Shown: piece after piece, positions 12,799 through 24,127 of the stretch
How the letters are laid out: each line of letters begins with the position of its first letter
How positions within the stretch are numbered: position 1 is the stretch's first letter
Position numbers and translations under genes: made by a program
The notes under the pieces: model-generated
Database searches by the model: none
Told to the model about the DNA's origin: nothing
The model's input: only the letters and a program-made list of their open reading frames with translations
Origin: Escallonia rubra
Lineage: Eukaryota > Streptophyta > Magnoliopsida > Escalloniales > Escalloniaceae
Length of the DNA stretch: 64,000 nt
Assembly: GCA_033065855.1 (NCBI GenBank)
Contig: JAVXUO010001246.1
Location: 62,001-126,000 of the forward strand
Direction of reading: 5' to 3'

Positions 12799-12894
12799 GA
12801 TATAGCAGGTGTTGCCCATGTTAGGGACTAAGTTGTAACCTTGTTTTATTAATATTATTTCTGTTGCACCAAAAAAAAACTTTCCAAATCCTCA

Positions 12895-13021
12895 GCACTC
12901 TTCTTCTTGGGTGTGTCACCTCCCCACTAATACGAGTGTAATGCAGTGGAGGATAAATTATCAACTGTTTAACTTGTAATTCGGAGAAGCCTCAGCGGAA
13001 GAGCTAGGGTTTTGGCCAAAT
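12895..13021 (+). promoter_or_regulatory. Putative short promoter/5' UTR of second IDN2-like gene
   Basis: Only 127 bases separate the end of the LINE target duplication from the ATG. They include an AT-rich GGATAAATTATC (about 12949-12960) that could serve as a TATA element, and a plant-type leader motif AGCTAGGGTTTTGG just before the ATG. If this is the core promoter, the LINE/hAT insertion sits directly against it. The transcription start is inferred, not seen. Confidence 0.35.
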
Positions 13022-16000
13022 ATGAACAGTCGAAATGGGGCTGACATTCTTGAAGAGCTTCAGAAGGCGCGTAGTTTGGCTATAAGCCTGGCCAAAGAAG
13101 TGGATGTCAAGAACCAAAGGCTATGGGAAATGGAGCGCAAGTGTGATGAAACCTCTCAAACCCTTGAGAGGATGAACGCAGAGAAAAACAGGATGCAACA
13201 AGCTTATGTTGAAGGTATATCCTTACATGTAGAAATGCATTTTTTTTACGCAATTGGGACCCTCTTTTTGCATATTTGCTCAATGGGTGTTCGCTATTCT
13301 ACTTGTTCATTAGATTCACGAGGTGGGTCGTGTGAATCTTTGCTTTGTTTTTGTTAGCTCGTTATTATGGGTGTTGCCAAGTTGTATTAATGGTGCACCA
13401 TAGGATCCATGTTTCCCAAATACACCAGTATTCTTGCATGGTGGCTAGGTAGGCCTAGCAGTTCTTGTACAGATTACTTTTGGGGAGTTCATCTAGACTC
13501 TGTGAGAACGCCGTGTGAGTCATGTAGTCCTCATGTGTATGTGAATCTTCTGATGGATACTCTTCACTAAAGAAGGGAGATAAGGGCCATGAGACAAAAC
13601 AAGAAGAAAAGTTGACTCGAGAGCCATACACAAGATTGCTATGACTTATTTCTGTGAGTTTAAGAAGATTTAACTAGTCTAGTAAACCTCAAAGAACTAC
13701 AATGCTTGAACAATGATATAAAGTGAGTCGATAAAGTATAACGAGCTTATCAGCACAGTTAGAGACGAGTTGATTTGACTTGTGAGTTGAAAGAACTAAG
13801 ATTGAACATACTTGAATTTGCTAATTTACTGAGCTCAGTCCGTTAAGGCATAGCTATGCAGTGCGTTTTCTTTTCAGAAGCTCTTTTCTGATATGAATGA
13901 GATGCACTTAAGTTTGAGCTTGGTTTGACTTGGCTAGGCTCTACTCTCTAGGAGAATATAATATATTGGGCGGATATGCTTATAGAGAAACGGACAGTAA
14001 CTTAAGTAAGACAACCCACCGAAAAGGAAACAAAGGAGGCAGAAAAGAAAACAAAAATAGACTGAGTGAGACAGCAGACACAACATTTTTAAAATACTCG
14101 AGTATGAGCCACCTTTAGTATCTCTTCCTTTATCTGTCATGACTTTGTGTGTCTCCTTGCCATGAAGCTTAGCCTATATTTGATGTGTAACACATGATTA
14201 AAGCTTCATGGTGCTAAGAAAAAAAATGTATCATAAAGCTGGGCTTCTTTTGATACTTTTGTCAAGCATAGCTGCCCTCTGAATGTCATACTTCACCAGA
14301 TTCGTAGAAAATGATGTGTAGGTGCTCGTGCTTGTCACCTAATGAATTTGACTTCTATTAGAGATGAGAAAAATGCAGCTCAATGGGCTACAAAGTGAAA
14401 AGCTGAAGCATGAATACGAGTGTCAATTGAAAAAGATGCATTTGAATGAGCTGCAGATCCAAAAGCTTAAGCAGGACTTGCTCTACCAACAAAAAGAACT
14501 TGAAGAAAGAGGTAAAGAGTTGGAGAAACAAAAGGCGCAGAATGACCTGGACCGTGAGGCTTTCCTTGTTGAGAAGGAAAAGGTAAGCGTGCTTCTCCAG
14601 AGTTACTTTATGCTCTAAATACATATCTTATACCTATCCCCTATCTATATACTAGTAGACCATATTAGTGGTATTGTGTCTGGCCCACATGTAGAAATGC
14701 TCACAACTTTTGGGATTTGAGACACTGCTCTCTTCTCGTAACCTTTTGTGTGTGGCAAAAGAAATAAAAACTGGTGTTTTGCTCTAGGTCATCTCTACGT
14801 AACCTTTGTTTGGGATTGGGAAAAGCACGATAAAATGGTCTACAAATGTACATTAAAGCTCAAGCCATAAGAAAATCTAATTTGGCAAGTAAAACCATGT
14901 AATCGGGTCATCTTGCATGAGAATTGGTTTTATGGAGCCTTATGAAAATAATCAGGTATTAAGTCGACATGTTGAATGGAATGTCCTTCCAACTTGCCAC
15001 TGCTCTAGTAGCAGATCAGGAAGCCACATGGATTTGGGGCATGCTTCCGATGCGATTTTCAATTTGATGTATCCTAGCATAGTGAATTCATGTTGACGAG
15101 TTCGTGTTTTGACAGATGCATATGGCAGAATGGTTCCATGGAGTTCTGTTGCTGCCTTAAGTATTGGCTGCATATCTTTCTTCTTCCCCCAACCTCCCAC
15201 CTCCCTATGTGAATTATGTTAGAGCTTCGTGCATAGCCCAAGGTTTCTTTCCCCATTCTCCTCCCACTGAACTGCTCGTGCCTTTTTTTTCAGAGTGTTG
15301 ATACTTAATTGCTTACCTGCAGTTTTATGGAATGTGTGTGCGTGTCTGTATGCATAGGCCAACTTTGGCTTGTCCAGTCCGAAGAGAGAAAAGGAATTGT
15401 CTCTAATAATTCTAAAGCGATTTTTACATTGCTGCGTTCGTGTTTGTTAAATGCTGGAAAGGTGTTGCTAATTTCGACACACTATAGTGTTGCACTCATT
15501 ATGTTGCTCATTCTTTGTTTGTGAAACATGGTACTTTTCATGACTGCTTGAAAGAACCTATCCGCCTCTAGTGATATAACTTGTCTACCGCTCCTGATTT
15601 ATGATACACATGCTGACCTGTTGAAATGTTTACTATGGTTTGAATCACTGTAGTCTGTACGCTTATGCCATTTTTTATTGTCAATGAGATAATACTCAAC
15701 TATACTTGTTTTGCCTTTTAACCCTTGCTCAACTGCAGTTTAAACAAGAGTAGTAAGTCTTGCTAGAATTGCTGTCGAAAGTCAGATCTTCTATATATTG
15801 AGCTAACAGTTCACTTTGAATTTAACTGATGCAGCTGAAAGTGCAAAAGCCTCTTGGGACTGATAATAGTCTGTCCATCCACATCAATGATTTAAGCGAA
15901 CAATTGGCTGAAAAAACTGAGGAATTGCATGACATGGAAATTCTAAACCAAACTCTTATACTTCGCGAGCGCATGAGCAATAATGAGCTTCAGGATGCTC

Positions 16001-17712
16001 GGAAAGAATTGATCAATGTGAGATTTCAGCTTCTAATAATATTCATGTATCATTACCTGTAAAAGCTTGACTTTTGACAGAGTTTTGCTAAACTCAAATT
16101 CGGTGGGAGACTTTTTATGCTGAGTTTTAACCAAATTTCCTAGTTTGTGCTATGTAGGTGTTGCCGAATCTTTTGGATAGAACCAAAGTTGGAATAAAAA
16201 GGATGGGAGAGGTTTGTCAGAAACCTTTTCAAGATGTATGCTTGCAGAAATTTTCTCGAAAAGATTGGGAGGTGAGAGCAGTGGAACTAAGCTCATTGTG
16301 GCAAGAAAAGGTTAATAATTCAAATTGGCATCCTTTCACTAAAGTAATCAAAGATGGAATGTTGGAGGTATGTTCTTGTTTGTCAAATCGTGCAATTCTG
16401 CTCCTATATTATGTTAGCTGATAGAGTACTGAGTTTCCTATATATTTGTTTCTATTATATCAAATATAATCCGCATTAAAATATTAAGAGCCCCTTCCCT
16501 AAAGTTGAAACTTTTTAAAGGGACATGGAATTGATGCATTGCACTGGTGGCTACTTATGAACTTCTACTGTTGAAAGCAACCCAAGAATGAATATTTGGT
16601 TTGAAACATTATTTGATTGTTATTCTTTTGGATAGGACTAATCCTCTTTTGAAAAGCTATGAAGCATGGATATTGCATACAGATAGAGATACAGACATGT
16701 CATAACCTAGTATTTCATTGCAGTAGGATCAATAACTGTATGTTAGACAAGTAGTGAGGTGAAGCTGCATAAGTCGTGGAATTTTTTCTAGGTGGCTTAT
16801 TGGTTTGTACCATCTTGGCTTTAACTACTCTATCTTGAAAAGCTATGAAGTGTGACTATTTTACGCTGATACAGATGCATCAACAAGCATAATTCAAAAG
16901 GTAGGACACACAAGATAGAAACTCTATGGGAAGCAGTACATATTGCGTGAGGGAGAGATCATCATCTCTCCTATCCATCTCAATCCGTCACCTCAGAAAC
17001 ATAGATGGCCAGGTGTATTGTACTTTAGCCATACGGCCGTACTAGTGGATTTTTTGTTTGTTCTTGAAATGCCCTTCTAACTTTCACAGACATTTTCCAT
17101 GGCTTTCAAGTAATTAGTGTGCTTCTAGGTGGAAACTGTTGCAAGAAATGGTTAATGTATTGAAGAAGATTTGTCTTTACCTTGCATAAATGTCATGTTA
17201 GAATGATGTTGTTTTTGTAGAAATAAATGGAGGTGCCCCCTCGCCCTCCAAAAGGTTAAAAGTAGGGTTCTTCATCTAAAACTTTCAAAAGATTCTACTT
17301 TTACTACCAACATATTTCTTTAAACACTATGTTGGGACAAAGCTCAACTCTTGCGATTTGGAAAAACATGAATATGGTCTAAACTCCTTTTAACATGTTC
17401 TATACTGTTAACATTGCATGACATGAGTTGTTGCTAATAATTCTGTTTGACAAATATAGTCCATCTGGAATGCAGGAAACAATCCATGAAGATGACGACC
17501 AGTTGAAAATTTTGAGAAGTCAACTTGGGGAGGCAGTATACAATGCTGTAGTTAATGCATTGTTGGAGCTGAATGATTATAATCCAAGTGGCAGATATGT
17601 AGTTTCAGAGCTTTGGAACTTCAAGGAAGGAAGGAAAGCTTCTCTAAAAGAGGCAATTGAGTGCGTAATTGAGCAGTTGAAGATTCTTCAGTCGCTTAAA
17701 CGTAGAAGGTGA
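13022..17712 (+). CDS. XS-less IDN2/FDM paralogue: coiled coil plus XH only
   Basis: Five coding exons join in frame: 13022-13214, 14362-14582, 15835-16017, 16158-16367, 17476-17712, giving 347 aa. There is no zf-XS or XS domain. The N-terminus (ILEELQKARSLAISLAKEV...AYVEG) aligns with the part of the upstream full-length gene just after XS (LMEDEARR...QSYNEG), and the first exon ends in the same phase at the same place. The coiled coil is short, with two 21-residue repeats in exon 2. NQTLILRERMSNNELQDARKELIN leads into a complete XH domain with IKRMGEV, WHPF and YNPSGRYVVSELWNF. Gene 1's 30-residue exon 3 and the first half of its exon 4 have no counterpart. The start is supported by a leader-like AGGGTTTTGG just upstream and by lack of an XS-coding exon in the 3 kb before it. 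A role as a binding partner in RdDM complexes is inferred. Confidence 0.88.
14370..14495 (+). repeat. Two 63-bp tandem repeats inside exon 2 of the second paralogue
   Basis: The protein reads KMQLNGLQSEKLKHEYECQL and then KMHLNELQIQKLKQDLLYQQ, each a 21-residue unit (three heptads). The Met codons lie at 14373 and 14436, exactly 63 bases apart. The repeat lengthens the coiled coil without changing its register. Confidence 0.75.
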
Positions 17713-19744
17713 TGGCCCAGGCTGGCATTCAGTTGGCCATTACTTTGCAAGTTACAATAGGCAAAGTAGTTGACCTAGAGTTTAATGCTTGTAACTTGGT
17801 ATACTTGTATATAGTTCTTTCTGGACCTAAATTATGACCTTCAATGCAATCCAAGGGCCATGTTTGTAGGTGTCCTTTCTTCCTGTCTTGAGGGGGGATC
17901 TTATAAGACAGCTGTGAGGCCAACGGCGCTACATGGTTTAGTTCTAACTTCCAACTTCCAAGTATGGCATATGCAAATGCTAAGGTGAGTGAGCTCCATA
18001 CATGAAAGAATGAAGTTAAATGGGGACACAGAAGGAGTGGGAGAGACAGAGAGTGAAGATGAGACGGAAGAGCTTGAGATTGTTTGGACCTGTTAACGTA
18101 GTTCTTTGGATGTCCCATTGAGTGTCTTGTGCCAAGTTAATAGGGGCAAGAAGAGCTAAGGTTAGAGCAAAAATAACATCTGTAGAAGTAGTAAAATAAC
18201 AGCAGCTACACCAAGACATTATAGGCAAAAAATGGAGAGAAACGATACATTTCGGCCACCTCTAGTATGTTGTGTAGTAGAGGGGAGTTGAGATGAGAAG
18301 GAGAGGGGATGTTTCTTGACAGAGAGCTGAGCATTGGCTATGGCTGGGCTCTGTCTCAATTGTAAAGATTGTGTTGGTCAAAAGATTCTTTTTGTCTAAA
18401 TTATTGTGGACCTTCTGAGAGGTAGGCACCATTCCGTTTCGAAATTGACATCAGTTTGCGGTATGACTAAAGCCAGTAAGTCCTACACATATTTGCCGTT
18501 GGTTTCAGGTTAAAACTAACTTATTCATATGCATGTGCATGTGCATGTGAAAGTGAACTGAGAGATCAATTCCCTCCCTTAGAAAATTCAAGTGAGGGTG
18601 TCAAGAGGATTGGCAACAAACAGGATACACTCGCTTTCCTTTATCCTTGCCTCCCTCCATATCCCAGCATAATACCCTTAACAATCATGCAAGTAAAAAT
18701 GGCAGCTGCCCTATGAGCCTGTGGTCCTCATATGTGCCCGACACTGTCGATCTAACCGTCCTAGTTCGGGACCAATGGTCGGGGATCCTACAATTTTTCT
18801 ACTTCACTCTGTTCTTTATCTGGTATGCGTTGCATGCCCTCTTTTTGTCCGCTAGGCCTGACATTGGCGATACCCTTTCGCTTCTACTACCCGGACCATT
18901 CCATTCTCGTGCACAAGACAGGAAATGACCCTCATTGTTGAGCTGTATGCATTAAAAACTAGAAGGAAAGGGTGGAGAAAAAACACGATAATTTAAACTT
19001 TTGTAATTCTTGGAGTGTGTTTTGGGGTTTTGCCCCTGAAACACACTTCATAAACGAAAAGAAGAAAGAAAAACAGGATAGGTTCCTAATTTTCAGATAT
19101 GGCCTTTGAGATTGATATCTGACCATCGATTCTAGTTTTGAAGGGGAGAAAGAGAGAGATAATCCATTGCATTATAGACAGAGATATTGCCTGAACAAGG
19201 ATTTGGTCTGCTTGTTCTTCCAGATTAGAGCTACAGGTGCTTCCAATATGCAGAATGAATGAGCAACAAAGCAAAGCAGCAGCAGCAGCCATGTAGCATC
19301 CAAAGCTTAACAAGTACAAGTACAGAGGGTTGCATTTGCAATCCTTCAAGCATTACAGTTTGGACTTGAAAAACATGGAGTAGAATAGACCCTAGATGTT
19401 TGCCCCAATACTTTGAAATAAATATGTAAATTTGCCCGCCAAAAAAAAAATCGTACATAAAATTTATGTATTTCCTTTTAAGGTGCGCATAGATACGCAC
19501 CTTAAACAAAATAACGAAAAGTGGCCTAGGTTTTTACCTAACCTTGTAAAAGCTATCTATCTAAACTATAAGCAATCGGGTTAAGACAAGGCATATCTCA
19601 TACTTTAGTGAGACGAGAGATGACCTCCCGCTACTTGGAGGTTCGTTGTGCTTCATAGTTGCAAGCAAACGCAAGTAAACGTCCTACTCACCAATGCATC
19701 CGAAGTGACCGTGTTGATACAATGAATGCTGAAGCCACCATCTC
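17713..19744. other. Intergenic DNA between second and third IDN2-like genes
   Basis: The 3' UTR of the second gene occupies roughly the first 200 bases. The remainder is AT-rich with short CT/GA-rich patches. An open stretch at 18647-18928 has no recognisable product. No other gene was seen. Confidence 0.4.
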
Positions 19745-20112
19745 TAAACCATCTCCACCCCAAAGCCACATTTTTTGATACACGCAGAATCAAGATTTAA
19801 GTGATATATTGTGTATTTTTCATTTTGTCCTTCAGAGAGAGAGGAGGGGAAGAAAGTAGGTCAAAAGAGAAAAAAATGGGTTAGTGGAGTATTAAATGTG
19901 GAGATATAAATGAATAAAAAAATATAAGAAAGTAGAAAATGAGTTGATGCAGATTTAAATGTGTAGAGAGAGCAAGAGAAATAGAATAAAAAAAATATAA
20001 AAAAGGTAAATATGTAAAAATATTTACATAATTTTTCTTAATTTGAAAATGAACAATTTTTGTGATACAACCCAAAAAAGAAAGTTGACCAACTTTTGTA
20101 GAACGGAGGGAG
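19745..20112. mobile_element. Stowaway-like MITE, degenerate
   Basis: The right end reads TTGATACAACCC...AGTTGACCAACTTTTGTAGAACGGAGGGAG; its complement starts CTCCCTCCGTTC, the signature of Tc1/mariner-related Stowaway MITEs. The left part (ATTTTTTGATACACGC) is a weak inverted match to the inner right arm. The left boundary is approximate and no clear TA duplication was confirmed. Confidence 0.45.
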
Positions 20113-20341
20113 AGTTAAGTTTTGATTACAAATAATAGGAAATATTTTTTAGATATTGTCCAATTTCCGCAAACATGACATTTCATAAGAGTTCAATGGG
20201 ACATTTTCCTTTACGTCCACTGTACCGTACCGAGGGTACAACACATGAGAAAAGTTACAATTAAAGCTGGCAAGTTGCCTTCAACTCTTCAAGACCACCA
20301 TCCATTTAACTGACGGCTCAGTCAAGGGCAACTTGTGTGCT

Positions 20342-20349
20342 TATATAAA
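20342..20349 (+). promoter_or_regulatory. Candidate TATA box of third IDN2-like gene
   Basis: TATATAAA, in the context GCTTATATAAACTTCACC, lies about 870 bases upstream of the ATG at 21217. A C/T-rich leader follows. A leader intron ending at the AG immediately before the ATG (CACCTTCAG|ATGGCAG) would link the two. Neither the start site nor the donor is certain. Confidence 0.4.
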
Positions 20350-21216
20350 CTTCACCATTCAACCGGCATTGTAAAATTCATTTCCTAGTTCTACCAAATT
20401 TCTATTAATCTTCACCACTTCTTGAAACCCTTCAAAGACCTCTTGAAGTTCTTTTTTTTAAGATTGGAAAGACCCTTTTGAGTTTTGATTGGGGGAAAAA
20501 CTGGTTGTGTTATTCTTAAAATCAATAAAGGACAAGGCATTCATCTTAGGTTGATGATTTGCTGCTCACTATTTACCATGAAATCTGTTTGGCAGAGATC
20601 TGTTTTGTAACATCTGACTTAAAATGAAAACAGATCGCTCTCTTGGCGAGAGCGCTCCTATTTTACTAATGCATCGTTCTTTTGGGGCTTCTTATATTAC
20701 TAATGCACTCTATGTACGGTTAATTTGTGCATCTAGTACAATAACCTCTGGCTGTACGTAGTATTACCAATACCGAAAATGAGAGTGCCAATAGGGCTAT
20801 CCTGTGCAAATTAGCTTCGAGAGAGATTTTTTATTTTTTTTTCCTTTTAAACAACTAAGTTGGGAATTTTCTTGGCTCCACTTGGTTTGAGGGAAGTTTT
20901 TCCTAGGAACATTTGGCAAAAAATTTCCGAGGAAAAGATACTAAATGGTGTCATGAGAAATTTTTCCAAACTTAAAACCAGAGCATTGTGACCAAAATCT
21001 CCATTATTTACTGTGAGAACATGTTTCAGAAGAGCTGGAATTCTTCAATTTTGAGAGGCTATATCATGTCATGTTTACTGTTGACCCATTACTTTCTTGT
21101 GTTGCATGCTGGTGTTGTGTCTGTGCCAAGTTCTGTAATCCATACTTCTTAGTTTCTCTCATCTGATTTACTCCCTCTATTGACTGATGTAGAAGGTAGC
21201 TGAACTGCACCTTCAG

Positions 21217-24127
21217 ATGGCAGATTATATTAACTTTGAGGACTTGCAAAGACAGAGGAGCCTTATTATTGGGCTTGCAAGGGAGGTAGACTACAAAAAC
21301 GGCAAACTGTTTGATATGGAGCATCAGTTAGAGGAGAAAGATAAGCTGCTTAAAGCATATAGTGGAGGTATGCCACACTTCAACGATAATAAGCATAATG
21401 TACATTAAATATTAGATGAATTTAATCGCTTTATATTAGATTCCTGCTATTTGTATTACGCGGAAAATGGATTTTTATGTTTAACTCAAAGTGGCCATAA
21501 ATTTCTTTTTAACTTTTTGAAGCACAGAGAGATTCAATGGTTTGTTTAAGGGTATAGGCAGGCTTATTTATGTGGGAAACCTATACTTAGTTGGTAAATA
21601 AATTTTCATAGTCGTTTCAAATGATGTATCGATGGGACCTAATGGTTTTTTTTGGTCTCCTAGACTCAGATTATGGAACTCTAGTTCGATTGTCACGATA
21701 GATCTGGCTCAGGCCTATTAGCTTTCGCTCTCTTCCAAATCTCTATCGATGTAATGCAAACCAGAATATGTAATTAGCATAAACATGTAGACTTTTTAAG
21801 TTTTTTGACATTTTCTTTTCAAGCATCTTGTCCCTAGTTTTTTAAGACTTTCAAGGTCGACAGAAATTGAAAGCATCAACCAAGAGAATGAAAAGCTGAA
21901 GTATGAAGTAGAATCACAAAAGGAAGCTTTCGAGCAGAAAATCAAAGAATTGAGGGAGCATGAATCCGTTCATAAACTGCACCAGGGAAAGCTAATGACT
22001 GAAAATGAAAAGCTGAAGTATGAATTAGAATCTCAGGAAAAAGTATTCGAGCAGCCGATCAAAGAAAGGAGGGAGCATGAATATGTTTGTAATCTGGAGC
22101 ACAAAAATCTAATGGATGAGAATGAAAAGCTGAAGTATGAAGTAGAATCTCAAAAGCAAGAACTCGAGCAGCGAATCAAGGAAATGAAGGAGAACGAGTA
22201 TGCTCATAACCTGAAGCATGCAGATCTAATGGAAGAAAATGAAAAACTAAAGCATGAAGTAGAGTCCTTAAAGAAAGAATTGGAACAGCGAGCCAAGGAA
22301 TTGAAGGCGCATGATTGCATACATAACCTGGAGCACAAAAATCTGATTGCTGAAAACGAGCGCGAAATGGAATCTAAAACGAACTCATTTGAGCAGCGAG
22401 TCAAGAACTTGGAGGAGCATGCATGCATATTTGAGTCGGAGAGTCCAAACTCAACTGCTGAAAGGGAAAAGGTACGATTGCTTCTCGTACACTGAAATTG
22501 CTTCTAAGATGCCCAATCTTGCTACAGTATGACATTCTGCGTCACATTTAGCTACAGTATCTCATACATGACAAACGCAACCTATAGGGCATTGTAGCTG
22601 GTGTTTCCATTACGAGGCAATTATCGTGTGCTTAACTCATTGATGAGCCAGCTAAATCCCAATTCCCTTGAAATTGCAGTCTTTTGGCACTCAATCTCAT
22701 TTTCTTCAATGCTTTTCTTTTACAACATTCAACTGCCTATTCATTGTATATTAGGACTGTCTTGTTCATCAAAGACTACCTGTTAACAGAGCTGTAAACT
22801 TTCCTAGGCATACATCACATACTTAGTTTCTCACTCTTGATGGTGCAGTTGGAACAAAAGGTGAAAGATCAAGAATATGAAATTCAGAACCAAAGCAGCC
22901 TTATTCAAACTCTGACACTTAAAGAGCGTATCAGCAACGATGAGCTGCAAGATGCTAGGAAAGAAGCTATAACCGTAAGATCTTACCCTGTTTTTCTGTT
23001 TTTATATTTGGGCTCAAAGTGCTATCAGACACCGGAATTATGATAAAATTTTTAAGACGTGATCACATTCCAACCAAAATTCATTCCCTTTTCTTCCTCT
23101 AAAGATAAGTTAGTAAAATACTTATATCTTGTTTAATTCAGGGTTTGCAAGATATACTCAACAACCGCAACCGTACATCGCTTGGAATAAAGATAATGGG
23201 CGAGGTTGACCAGAAACCTTTCCAAAACTTTTGCTTGCAAAACTACTCCGGTGGAGACTGGAAGCAAGAAGCTGCTAAGCGTTGTTCATCATGGGAAGAA
23301 TATGTGAAAGATCAGCGTTGGCAACCCTTCAAGAAAATCACCATCAATGGGAATTTACAAGTAACTTTTACGCATTCAAACACACATGTTATTTGCCATC
23401 TTTATGTCGAAGTTGCCCTGGGAAGTATGAAGAGAGAGTAGTTACTGGTTTAAAACTAGATGTCCCCAGCCTATTACCAGGGAAAAAACCGTAATCTACA
23501 AAAAGAGTAGGATTAAGTGATACAATCGAACATTTAAGTATTATATATAGCCTTCGACTAGTAGTAGGAATATTGCTTTTGATCATTTACAGCTCCAGGA
23601 TTGCAGAAACTTAGATATACCCTCTTTTACATATGATTGGGGTGGGATATCTATTTTAGTAGAATGTATTGTTTCCCATGCTGCAAATTAGTCAGAGTGT
23701 TTTGTTGTTAAGGAGTACAGGCATGACGTTGCTTCTGATTTCGTGCCTTTTCTTAATAGCCCAGTTTTAGATGATGAGTTTGTACAAGAATCTAGCATTT
23801 CCGAAGGACTTTTTACTTGTTGCGTATTTATATTCTTCACCAAATTAGATGTTTGTCTGGTGTGTGGATTGTAAAGTATGAGAACTGCAGGAAACAATAG
23901 ATGAAAATGATTATCTATTGAGAAGGCTAAGAGATGAAGGGGACGAGCATGTATATAAGGCTGTCACTGATGCATTGCTGGAACTGAATGACTATAACCC
24001 AAGCGGGAGGTATCCAGTTCCTGAACTTTGGAATTTCAAGAAGGGACAAAGGGCCAGCTTGAGAGAGACCATTGGATACGTAATCAGGAATTGGAAGATT
24101 CACAAGCGTAAGAAGATGCAAGGATAA
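21217..24127 (+). CDS. XS-less IDN2/FDM paralogue with tandemly expanded coiled coil plus XH
   Basis: Five coding exons join in frame: 21217-21367, 21864-22471, 22849-22974, 23142-23360, 23891-24127, giving 446 aa. The N-terminus (DLQRQRSLIIGLAREVDYKN...AYSGG) aligns with the post-XS segment of copy 1 and the start of copy 2, so zf-XS and XS are absent here too. Exon 2 encodes almost five units of a 39-residue repeat beginning NEKLKYEVES, all predicted coiled coil. LIQTLTLKERISNDELQDARKE leads into an XH domain with GIKIMGEVDQKPF, LNDYNPSGRY and VPELWNF. Intron positions and phases match copy 2. It retains the parts used by IDN2/FDM proteins to pair and to form complexes but lacks the RNA-binding part. 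An alternative is that an upstream XS exon exists beyond what I recognised, but none is visible between 17.7 and 21.2 kb. Confidence 0.87.
21887..22462 (+). repeat. 117-bp coding tandem repeat, 4.9 copies
   Basis: Units start at 21887, 22004, 22121, 22238 and 22355 (last partial), each opening with AATGAAAAGCTGAAG or a variant. Each encodes 39 residues of the form NEKLKxExES...EQxIKE...H..N/KL...L..E. The first four units are exactly 117 bp with no frameshift, so the array is under coding constraint or young. A length of 39 equals four heptads plus one hendecad, which would keep a coiled coil continuous; that last point is inference. Confidence 0.9.

Larger units (their letters stand above)
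11333..12878 (+). mobile_element. 5'-truncated L1-type LINE with 16-bp target-site duplication
   Basis: ACTTTCCAAATCCTCA occurs at 11317-11332 and again, exactly, at 12879-12894. Between them lies the 3' end of a plant L1-type LINE: an RNase H-like region, a short 3' UTR and a terminal A run at about 12871-12878. Removing the nested hAT insertion leaves about 0.48 kb, so this is a strongly 5'-truncated insertion, as expected from target-primed reverse transcription. The perfect duplication suggests a fairly recent insertion. It lies just upstream of the second IDN2-like gene, whose ATG is at 13022. Confidence 0.85.

Noticed and set aside
18647..18928. 93-residue frame with a hydrophobic stretch
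   Set aside because: No recognisable family, no splice partners and ordinary composition for chance frames in the intergenic DNA.
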